This document shows, in pieces, positions 24,684 to 32,417 of a DNA stretch of 32,417 nt (its first letter is position 1; every line of letters starts with the position of its first letter). The DNA is taken from positions 1-32,417 of the forward strand of contig CAISYW010000064.1 in NCBI GenBank assembly GCA_903889795.1. Reading direction: 5' to 3'. The translations under genes were made by a program, and so were the position numbers. The stretch is from an uncultured Chlamydiae bacterium. Its GTDB lineage: Bacteria > Chlamydiota > Chlamydiia > Chlamydiales > SM23-39. The notes beneath the pieces are model-generated. The model was not told where the DNA came from and did not search any database. It saw only the letters and a program-made list of their open reading frames with translations.

Positions 24684-25544
24684 TTATGAAAGCGGAGTTT
24701 CGTCACTCTTTTTCTTTATGAAAATCTGTGGATAAAAGCGATACACCAGCCATCCTAAAGCGCCGCCCATCAACAAGAGAAGAACGATCATAGAGAAGAA
24801 AACCACTCTAAAACGACTCAATGATGCTTTGGTCATGACAATTGACCAGATGCTTACATACGTTTGCTGATAATTTCTGCCGCTGATGGCTTCCTGGTCG
24901 GGTTGGAGCGAAATATCGGCGAAACGCGAGCGGTCGGAGATGACAGCGACATTGTCATATTCGAGCCCATTGATACTGCCTGAGAGTAGACGTTTGATTT
25001 TGGTTTCAATATGGCTGTTGGGATCTTCCAGCACGCCTTGATGCTTCACATAGACGGCGGCGGTTGTTTTCTGTGGGGTCGTTCCCGGAATTGTTTCAAC
25101 AGGAGGAAATGAAATTTGGACATCGGCGTCAAGAACACCGTCGATTTTTCGAATGGTATTGCAAATTTGTTCTGCCAGTCCGGCGTTGTAACGGATGTTC
25201 TCTTCCCGCTCAGTGGACATAAGACCGCCACCGGCGAAGAGTTTTAACAAGTTAGTTCCCTGGATGCGGGGCAACCCGTAGCGAGTCAAGAGTGCCATCG
25301 CTTCGGTCGTTCGTCCGGCTTCCACCGTGATGCTGTATTGATTGACAGGCCCGCCGCCGCCTACTCCTGCAACGGCTTGGACTTTTTGAGCTTCGATTCC
25401 TTTCGATGCCAGGAAGACGATGATTTCATTGGCATCGCGCTCTTCGACGTTATTGACGATCGCGCGATTTCCCTCGCAAGCAGCGAATAAAAGGAGGCTG
25501 AGGATTGATAATGTTCGAAGAAATGTGCGCATATTTTTCCTCAT
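24684..25544 (-). CDS. sctJ: Type III secretion inner-membrane ring lipoprotein SctJ
   Basis: 286 aa. Lipobox LLFAAC; DANEIIVFLASKGIEAQKVQ, SITVEAGRTTEAMALLTRYGLP, GLAEQICNTIRKIDGVLDADVQISFP; C-terminal TM segment. Confidence 0.95.
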   Translation of the reverse strand: MRKNMRTFLRTLSILSLLLFAACEGNRAIVNNVEERDANEIIVFLASKGIEAQKVQAVAGVGGGGPVNQYSITVEAGRTTEAMALLTRYGLPRIQGTNLLKLFAGGGLMSTEREENIRYNAGLAEQICNTIRKIDGVLDADVQISFPPVETIPGTTPQKTTAAVYVKHQGVLEDPNSHIETKIKRLLSGSINGLEYDNVAVISDRSRFADISLQPDQEAISGRNYQQTYVSIWSIVMTKASLSRFRVVFFSMIVLLLLMGGALGWLVYRFYPQIFIKKKSDETPLS

Positions 25545-25760
25545 TTACGGTGCGATGGGCTGATTATTATCACACCCTTACCTTCTTATATCATCTGGGC
25601 AGTTTGCGCTAAATGAATTTTCTTACAGATTCATTTTCTCAGATGAAAAAGTTGATCCCTTTTGCGTTGCAAAGTCGTTCAAAATGTAGTTAGTGTGTAA
25701 TTTAATTTTGTTAGTAAATAATCGTATTGTTTTGTCGATGAATCTATTTGTTTAATCTTT

Positions 25761-25789
25761 TTGACAAGATTGAAATTCACGGATATATG
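25761..25789 (+). promoter_or_regulatory. Candidate promoter for the RND efflux operon: TTGACA - 17 nt - TATATG
   Basis: Consensus -35 at 25761 and a weak -10 at 25784, just upstream of AGGAG and the ATG at 25806. Confidence 0.4.
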
Positions 25790-25805
25790 TCGGCTTTAGG
25801 AGCAA

Positions 25806-26963
25806 ATGTTCATGAATCTTATGAAGTATCGTTTTTTTGTGCTTGGCTATATTTTCATCCTTGCGATTTGTTCCTGCAGCAAAGCCCCGAAACCGGCAGG
25901 GCCTTCGATTGGCGTCATCGCCATGCGCATTGAACCGCAGACAATTCCTGCCGATGTGGAATATGTTGGCGTCGGCGAAAGTTCCCATATCGTTGAACTT
26001 CGTGCGCGGGTTGAGGGGTATTTGCAGTCGATTGATTATCAAGAAGGGGGAGTGGTTCGTACGGGCGATTTGATGTTTGTGATTGATCAACGTCCCTTTA
26101 CCGCTGCTGTAGAAAAGGCCAAAAGCGCTGTAGAGAAACAAAAAGCTCTTTTGTGGAACGCGGAGCAGGTAAAAGGAAGAATGTTCCCTCTCTATCAGCA
26201 AAATGCGGTGAGTCAGCGAGACCTCGATAATGCAATTTCCGATCAATTATCCGCCGAAGCGAATGTGCAAAGCGCAGCCGCGGATCTATACCAAGCCGAA
26301 TTAAACTTAAGCTTCGCTTCTTTGGCCGCGCCAGTGACGGGGTTGGCGGGTCAGGCAAAATATCGTGAAGGCGCTCTGATTTCTCAGGGGGAACAAAGCC
26401 TTCTGACGACGATTTATGTAGTGGATCCGATTTGGATCAATTTTTCTGTGGCAGACAGGGATCTTCTGCAATGGCGTAGGGAAGTCGAGAAAAAGCGGCT
26501 TGAATGGCCTCAGAATATGAATTTCAGGGTTGAAGCAATCCTTTCGGATGGAACGGTTTTGCCAACGGAAGGGTTGATTAATTTTACGAATCCGGCAATT
26601 GAACAAAGCACGGGAACGATGCTGTTCCGCGCTATCTTTTCCAATCCGAATCTTTTACTTTATCCCGGGCAATTTGTCCGAGTGATTCTCAAAGGAGCGA
26701 CACGTCCCAATGCAATATTGGTTCCTCAAACCGCAGTGATCCAAGGACAAAAAGGTCCATTTGTTTTTGTCATTGAACAAGGCAAAGCGGTTTCGCGGAG
26801 CGTGGTGCCCGGAGATTGGTACAAAGATTACTGGATCATCCATGAAGGACTCAAAGCCGGCGATCTCGTTGTCGCTCGTGGAGTGAACAAAATACAAAAT
26901 GGCACTTCTGTGACGATCCAGGAGGTGCTGCCCGGCGTCGCCAAAGAGAAATCGGAAAAATGA
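25806..26963 (+). CDS. RND efflux periplasmic adaptor (membrane fusion) protein, AcrA/MexA-like
   Basis: 385 aa. Lipoprotein-like N-terminus; ELRARVEGYLQSIDYQEGGVVRTGDLMFVIDQRPF, DLYQAELNLSFASLAAPVTGLAGQAKYREGALIS, LLYPGQFVRVILKG. Confidence 0.94.
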   Translation: MFMNLMKYRFFVLGYIFILAICSCSKAPKPAGPSIGVIAMRIEPQTIPADVEYVGVGESSHIVELRARVEGYLQSIDYQEGGVVRTGDLMFVIDQRPFTAAVEKAKSAVEKQKALLWNAEQVKGRMFPLYQQNAVSQRDLDNAISDQLSAEANVQSAAADLYQAELNLSFASLAAPVTGLAGQAKYREGALISQGEQSLLTTIYVVDPIWINFSVADRDLLQWRREVEKKRLEWPQNMNFRVEAILSDGTVLPTEGLINFTNPAIEQSTGTMLFRAIFSNPNLLLYPGQFVRVILKGATRPNAILVPQTAVIQGQKGPFVFVIEQGKAVSRSVVPGDWYKDYWIIHEGLKAGDLVVARGVNKIQNGTSVTIQEVLPGVAKEKSEK

Positions 26964-29900
26964 TCTCTCGCTTCTTTATTCATCACCCGATTTTTGCGAG
27001 CGTCATCTCTCTGATCATCACGCTTGCCGGGTTATTGGCGATGTACAAGCTTCCCATTGAGCAGTTCCCGAATCTCACTCCTCCGCTGATCCAAGTGAGC
27101 GCCATCTACAATGGCGCGAATGCCGATACGATGGCGAACGATGTGGCTTCCCCTCTGGAGCAGCAAATTATCGGCGCCGAAAACATGATCTACATGTATT
27201 CGCAAAACTCCTCAACGGGAATGATGGCGCTGGACATCTACTTTGCGATTGGAACCGATGCCAATATGGCGCAAGTCAATGTGCAAAATAAGATCAATCA
27301 GGCGATACCTCAGCTGCCGGAATCGGTGCAAAAAGAAGGGATCACGATTACGAAGCAAACGCCCAATATTCTGCTCGTCATCGCATTGCAATCTCCCGAT
27401 GGGCGCTACGACGATACATTCGTAAGTAATTTTGCCAATATCAACGTAGTTAACGATCTGAATTTATTACCGGGGATCAGCCGAATCGCAGTGGTTGGCC
27501 AGCGCAACTTTGCGATGCGCATTTGGCTTCGGCCTGATTTGATGGCTCAGATGGGGATATCTCCAAATGATGTCGTGATGGCGATCCGAGAACAGAATAT
27601 GGACTTTGGACTCGGCCAGTTGGGACAAGAGCCGAATAGCCGGCCCGTGCCGTTGACTGTTCCATTTTCAACACAAGGCCGGCTTTCGACTCCCGAACAA
27701 TTCGAAAACATTATCTTGCGCGCGGATGTAAGCGGCTCGATGGTTCTTTTAAAGGACGTCGCAACCGTCACCCTTGGGGCGCAAGATTATACGGTGAATG
27801 GAAGTTTTGCGGGAAAATCGGCGGTTCTCTTGTTGGCCTATCAAGAATATGGAGCAAACGCGATTCAGGTTTCCAAATCGGTGCATCAGGCCATGGCGCG
27901 GATGGCTAAAAATTTTCCCGAAGGGATTCAATATACGATCACTCATGATGCGACTTTGTTCATCAAAATGTCGATCGAAGAGGTAGTCCGCACCATCTTT
28001 GAGGCGGCCATCCTTGTCATTTTTGTCGTATTTATTTTTTTACAACAATGGCGCGCGACGTTGATTCCTCTGATGGCTCTGATCGTTTCCATCATTGGCA
28101 CATTTGCCGGGATGTATCTCTTGGGATACTCAATTAATACCCTCACTCTGTTCGGTATGGTGTTGGCCATCGGGATCGTTGTTGACGATGCGATCGTAGT
28201 GATCGAAAATGTTGAGAGAAATATGCGCGATCACGCCCTTCCGCCCAAAGAAGCGGCCTTGCAGGCGATGAAAGAAGTGACCGCACCGATCATCGCCATC
28301 GTGTTTGTTTTGTGTGCGGTGTTTATTCCGGTCGCCTTCTTGGGTGGCATTGTCGGTGAACTCTATCGCCAATTTGCCATCACGATGGCCATTGCCGTTT
28401 GCATTTCAGGAATCGTTGCATTAACTCTTAGTCCGGCCATTGCCTCACTTGTTTTAAAACCGCAGATCAAGACTCATGCCTGGGCCGAGCGATTCAATCA
28501 GGGATTTGATTGGATTAAACAGTGGTATCTGCGTGCGACCCGCTATCTTTTAGCCAGGCGATTTGCCGGTTTGTCGGTTTTTGCCGCGCTTCTGTTGGCC
28601 ATTGTCTTTTTATTTATCAAAACTCCAACCAGTTTTGTTCCTAATGAAGATCAGGGCTATTTGATCGCGCTTGCCAATCTGCCCGATGGGGCCAGTTTGG
28701 AAAGAACCGTTCAGATCGATAAAAAAATCGAAGAGATTGCTCTGCTTCATCCGGGCGTCGACCACGTTTTATCGCTAACGGGATTTAGTCTCACTGAGGG
28801 GTTGTATCGGACAACGAGCGGTGCCAATTTCATCGTTTTGAAAGATTGGAAGTTGCGCAAAGATGCGAACTTGCAGGCCGATCAGATCATACAAGATCTA
28901 AATCGCGACTTTGCGGCCTTGCCCGATGCCTCGATCGCCGTCTTCAGCCCGCCGGCAATTCAAGGCCTTGGTACGGTGGGCGGCTTCGAATTTTGGCTGG
29001 AAAATCGCGGGGATAGAGGCAATGAGGCTCTGCAGAAGGCGATTGAAGCGCTTATTGAAAAAGCAAAAGAGCGCCCGGAGCTGCTTCCGCTCCATTCGAC
29101 AGCACAATTTGACAATTTGCAATTCTATATCGACCTCGACCGCATCAAAGCCCGCATGCTTGGGGTTTCGATCAGCGATGTATTTGAAGCTCTCCAAACT
29201 CTCGTTGGAGCGGTCTATGTCAATAATTTTAATAAATTCGGACGCGTTTATCAGGTGATCGTTCAGGCAGATCCCGAATTTCGGGAGAAGCTGACCAATC
29301 TCGGAGATATGTATGTTCGATCTGAGCATGGAAACATGGTCCCACTCAAATCGCTCATTTCCATTCGCCTTTCCAAAGGCGCCAATTTAGTCAGCCGCTT
29401 CAATGAATTTCCCGCGGCTCAATTATTTGGCGGCGCGGCGCGAGGCTATACTTCGGGGCAAGCGATTCAGGCAATGGAAGATATTGCAAAAGAGGTCCTC
29501 CCGTCGGATATCTCTTATGGATGGAGCGGATCGGCCTATCAGGAGATCGCTACCGGCGGAACCTCGACGACTGTTCTTTCAGCGGCTCTTTTGGTGGTTT
29601 TTTTGATCCTTGCCGCTTTGTATGAAAGATGGTCGGCGCCCGTTGTTATTTTATTGGCTGTACCTTTTGGCGTTTTTGGCGCTTTTTGCGCCATTACTCT
29701 CAAGGGAATGTCGAATGATATCTATTTTCAAATAGGCCTGGTCACTCTGATTGCTCTTTCTGCTAAAAACGCTATTTTAATCGTTGAATTCGCCCTCAAA
29801 AAACACAAAGAGGGGCTGACAATTTATAACGCGGCAATCGAAGCGGCCAGTTTGCGTTTTCGAGCGATCGTGATGACGTCGCTTACCTTTATTTTTGGAG

Positions 29901-30049
29901 TCTTGCCCCTCGTAATCAGCTCGGGAGCCGGTGCCGCGAGCCGTCATAGTGTCGGCGTTGGAGTCATGGGCGGAATGATCGCCGCAACGACGTTGGCTCT
30001 TTTTTTCATTCCTTTCTTTTTTACCCTTTTACATCGGGACAAGAGATGA
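26960..30049 (+). CDS. RND efflux pump permease, HAE1 family (AcrB/MexB-like)
   Basis: 1029 aa. MISRFFIHHPIFASVISLIITLAGLLAMYKLPIEQFPNLTPP; GMVLAIGIVVDDAIVVIENVERNM (TM4 Asp pair); LPDGASLERT; GLVTLIALSAKNAILIVEFA. Start overlaps the adaptor stop. Confidence 0.97.
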   Translation: MISRFFIHHPIFASVISLIITLAGLLAMYKLPIEQFPNLTPPLIQVSAIYNGANADTMANDVASPLEQQIIGAENMIYMYSQNSSTGMMALDIYFAIGTDANMAQVNVQNKINQAIPQLPESVQKEGITITKQTPNILLVIALQSPDGRYDDTFVSNFANINVVNDLNLLPGISRIAVVGQRNFAMRIWLRPDLMAQMGISPNDVVMAIREQNMDFGLGQLGQEPNSRPVPLTVPFSTQGRLSTPEQFENIILRADVSGSMVLLKDVATVTLGAQDYTVNGSFAGKSAVLLLAYQEYGANAIQVSKSVHQAMARMAKNFPEGIQYTITHDATLFIKMSIEEVVRTIFEAAILVIFVVFIFLQQWRATLIPLMALIVSIIGTFAGMYLLGYSINTLTLFGMVLAIGIVVDDAIVVIENVERNMRDHALPPKEAALQAMKEVTAPIIAIVFVLCAVFIPVAFLGGIVGELYRQFAITMAIAVCISGIVALTLSPAIASLVLKPQIKTHAWAERFNQGFDWIKQWYLRATRYLLARRFAGLSVFAALLLAIVFLFIKTPTSFVPNEDQGYLIALANLPDGASLERTVQIDKKIEEIALLHPGVDHVLSLTGFSLTEGLYRTTSGANFIVLKDWKLRKDANLQADQIIQDLNRDFAALPDASIAVFSPPAIQGLGTVGGFEFWLENRGDRGNEALQKAIEALIEKAKERPELLPLHSTAQFDNLQFYIDLDRIKARMLGVSISDVFEALQTLVGAVYVNNFNKFGRVYQVIVQADPEFREKLTNLGDMYVRSEHGNMVPLKSLISIRLSKGANLVSRFNEFPAAQLFGGAARGYTSGQAIQAMEDIAKEVLPSDISYGWSGSAYQEIATGGTSTTVLSAALLVVFLILAALYERWSAPVVILLAVPFGVFGAFCAITLKGMSNDIYFQIGLVTLIALSAKNAILIVEFALKKHKEGLTIYNAAIEAASLRFRAIVMTSLTFIFGVLPLVISSGAGAASRHSVGVGVMGGMIAATTLALFFIPFFFTLLHRDKR

Positions 30050-31488
30050 AAAGGGTTTTTGTTCTCTTTCTTCTTTTTACATCCTGCACGCTCTATCCGC
30101 CCTATCATCGCCCTAGCTTTGAGTCCGCTGATGAATGGCGAACGCCTTTGAATACTGACGGCGCTGTCGATATTGGCTGGTGGAAACAATTCGGCGATGA
30201 ATCTCTGAATCATCTGATTGATGAAGCCTTGGCCAATAACCAGGATCTAAAAGTTGCGATCGCTCGCGTCGATGCGTTTCAGGCGCAGCTCGGCATCGTC
30301 CGCTCGCAGCTCTATCCGCAGATTGAACTCGACGGGCAGGGAGATCATCATAAAAATTCAAGTAATAATACGTCTCCTCCTTCTAGCGGCAAACAAATCT
30401 TAAATGCTTTTAATTTCATATTTCACGCTTCATATCTCCTCGATTTGTGGGGCGAGGTCCGCAGTGCCGTGGAGGCGTCTTATCACGATTATCTGGCCTC
30501 TATCGAAGCGCGCCGCATCGTTGTCTTAGCCATCGTCAGCGATGTTGCCAATACCTACGTGCAGCTTCGCCAATTCGATCAGCAGCTCGTCATCGCGAAA
30601 AAGACGGTTGAGGATCGCGCTCGCTATTATTATTTGGCCAAAGTCCGTTTTGATCTCGGCTTGACCTCGGAGATGCCGGTTGAACAAGCCCTCACTGAAA
30701 TCGAAGTTGCTCAAGTGGATGTGGAGAATTTTCAGATTGCCATAGCTCAGACAGAAAATCTCCTGAGCGTTTTGATTGGCAAATCTTCGATCGCCATTGA
30801 CCGAGGAATCCCTCTGGATGGATTGTCGATGCCTCCCGCTGTCCCGAGCTGTCTGCCTTCAGAGATCGTTTCACAGCGACCCGATCTGCGCGCGGCTGAA
30901 CAGCGGCTTATGTCAGCAGGCGCCCAGATTGGCGTTGCCAAGGCTAAGTTTTTCCCGCAGATCTCCTTAACGGGAAACTTCGGGTACGAAAGCATTCAGC
31001 TCAACACTCTTTTAAATAACCAATCCAACATTTGGGAATATGGCGCGAACGTTTTACAAGAAATTTTCACCGGCGGCCGGTTGATAAGCAATCTGCAACT
31101 CACCCAAGCTCAGCAAAGAGAGGCTCTTCATAGTTATCTCTCGACTCTTTTAAATGCTTTCAAAGAAGTCAACGATGCTCTGATCTCGCACAAAATTAAT
31201 CTTGAGTTGGTTGAAACGCAGCGCAAGCGATTGGAGGCAACGCAGAACTATCTTCGCTTATCTAATTTGCTCTATCAAGAGGGGGAAACGGATTATCTGA
31301 CTTTTCTCGACGCCGAAAGACAGTTCTATCGCAGCGAGATTGATTACGAAGAGGCCAAAGGAAACAGTTTTCTCTCTTTAGTTCGGATTTATCAAGCGCT
31401 GGGGGGAGGCTGGGTCTTCGATGCGGATGCTGTTGCGTTGGATCAAGATGGGCGTTGTGAAAAATATAAAGGCGGGGCGATCGACTAA
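30046..31488 (+). CDS. RND efflux outer-membrane factor, NodT/OprM family lipoprotein
   Basis: 480 aa. Lipobox LLFTSC; GWWKQFGDESLNHLIDEALANNQDLKVAIARVDAFQAQLGIVRSQLYPQIELDGQG; PSEIVSQRPDLRAAEQRLMSAGAQIGVAKAKFFPQISLTGNFGYES. Overlaps the permease stop. Confidence 0.95.
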   Translation: MKRVFVLFLLFTSCTLYPPYHRPSFESADEWRTPLNTDGAVDIGWWKQFGDESLNHLIDEALANNQDLKVAIARVDAFQAQLGIVRSQLYPQIELDGQGDHHKNSSNNTSPPSSGKQILNAFNFIFHASYLLDLWGEVRSAVEASYHDYLASIEARRIVVLAIVSDVANTYVQLRQFDQQLVIAKKTVEDRARYYYLAKVRFDLGLTSEMPVEQALTEIEVAQVDVENFQIAIAQTENLLSVLIGKSSIAIDRGIPLDGLSMPPAVPSCLPSEIVSQRPDLRAAEQRLMSAGAQIGVAKAKFFPQISLTGNFGYESIQLNTLLNNQSNIWEYGANVLQEIFTGGRLISNLQLTQAQQREALHSYLSTLLNAFKEVNDALISHKINLELVETQRKRLEATQNYLRLSNLLYQEGETDYLTFLDAERQFYRSEIDYEEAKGNSFLSLVRIYQALGGGWVFDADAVALDQDGRCEKYKGGAID

Positions 31489-32168
31489 GACCGCCAGAGC
31501 AAAAAGTCTAATAGAGCGCTGCACCCTCTCCGGATCCATCCGCGTTGTTGAATGGTCGCCTGAATAAGCTGTACCTCGTTTTCTGAATGCTGAATCGATT
31601 TCTGCAGCTGTTCGGCAAAAGATTCTTTTTCATGTACAGACCTCTGGCAGACTGAGCACTCTTTTAACGTTTCGCCGAAAGAACATTTATCAAATAAAAA
31701 AGGCTCTTGAAGAGCCCCTTTGTAGAATAATTTTTCTGGGCTATCGATCAGCCTCGTCTGTGTGTAGGATAAATAATCGCGAAGCGCTAGTGGAAATCCT
31801 GGCATTTTTTTGTTTTGTAGAGTCAGTATCGATGTCAAGTGGTTGAGCGCCTTGTTCAGATACTCAGCCTCCAATTGGTATTGTTCTTTTGCATATTGAG
31901 TGCACTGCAGCCACTGGCGCATCCATGGAAGAAGCGCGCACCGGATTTTTAAAACGCTTTTCAGTTCAGAAATAGAGGGGTTGATCGAAAGACGCTTCCT
32001 TGCAAAAATGTCAGACTTCATTGCAAACGCATATGAATAGGAAAAATTAGACAAGACGGATTCTATATCCAGCAATCGCTGGTGCTGATCTTTTTCCAGC
32101 ACGATGATTTTTTCAAGCGATTCGATATCACTTAGTTTAGGCAAAGAAACGACACCAGCTACTGCCAT
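31485..32168 (-). CDS. Uncharacterised protein (227 aa)
   Basis: Complete ORF MAVAGVVSLPKLSDIESLEKIIVLEKDQHQRLLDIESVLSNF... with Cys cluster KCSFGETLKECSVCQ. Convergent with the OMF gene and sharing a stop-codon overlap. No family recognised. Confidence 0.65.
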   Translation of the reverse strand: MAVAGVVSLPKLSDIESLEKIIVLEKDQHQRLLDIESVLSNFSYSYAFAMKSDIFARKRLSINPSISELKSVLKIRCALLPWMRQWLQCTQYAKEQYQLEAEYLNKALNHLTSILTLQNKKMPGFPLALRDYLSYTQTRLIDSPEKLFYKGALQEPFLFDKCSFGETLKECSVCQRSVHEKESFAEQLQKSIQHSENEVQLIQATIQQRGWIRRGCSALLDFLLWRS

Positions 32169-32417
32169 ATTAATCCTCGTTGTTGCAATTTCTGTGGGGC
32201 GAACATTTTACAACAAATAAATATTTTGAAGACATCCCCTAGTTTTGCCTCGCTTACGCATTTTGCCACGTTATTTTGAAATCAATCTACTGGGACAATT
32301 GCCAAATCTACCCATGAAATAGTGCCAAATTCCTCGGCATCCCGCTCTGTAGCGCCGAGCTTTCCCGCTGCGTTCCGGATTAAAGGAACGACCGATAAGG
32401 CGAAGCAGAGCTACCTG

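Noticed and set aside
1-32417. tRNA or rRNA genes
   Set aside because: I saw no cloverleaf T-arm/anticodon pattern or rRNA signature in the intergenic regions by eye; a tRNAscan/Infernal run would be needed to exclude them formally.
32230-32417. Possible repeat or regulatory element at the right edge (TTGCCAAATC / GTGCCAAATTC and a GC-rich tail)
   Set aside because: The motifs are short and the region is truncated by the window edge; insufficient support.

Overview
This 32.4 kb bacterial window fits a chlamydia-like (Parachlamydiales-type) genome. That is an inference: a type III secretion block (sctJ - CT560-like/sctK - sctL - sctR - sctS - sctT) follows the gene order I recall for Chlamydia CT559-CT564. 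Order along the window: (1) an edge-truncated EamA/DMT permease on the minus strand, which the ORF track misses; (2) an ~0.8 kb repeat-rich intergenic region; (3) pgeF/yfiH; (4) the dTDP-rhamnose genes rmlC-rmlD-rmlB; (5) a small minus-strand ORF; (6) the sufBCDS Fe-S assembly operon; (7) a DUF2442-type protein; (8) a 1379-aa PATR-repeat autotransporter with 207-bp tandem repeats; (9) a second repeat-rich intergenic region with an internally deleted group II intron (RT remnant plus domain V-like hairpin); (10) an APC amino acid permease; (11) an RNB-domain ribonuclease; (12) a minus-strand operon of two paralogous secreted His/Gly-rich proteins, a histidine phosphatase and acetate kinase; (13) the T3SS block; (14) a tripartite RND efflux operon; (15) an uncharacterised ORF. 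The points most worth a second look are the two tandem His-rich 'EVWxGPGxYYGxWFD' proteins coupled to phosphatase and ackA, a dispersed repeat family with conserved short reading frames below the ORF-track cutoff (one copy overlaps the permease start), the intron remnant, the 207-bp autotransporter repeats, and a strong near-leaderless promoter at sufB.
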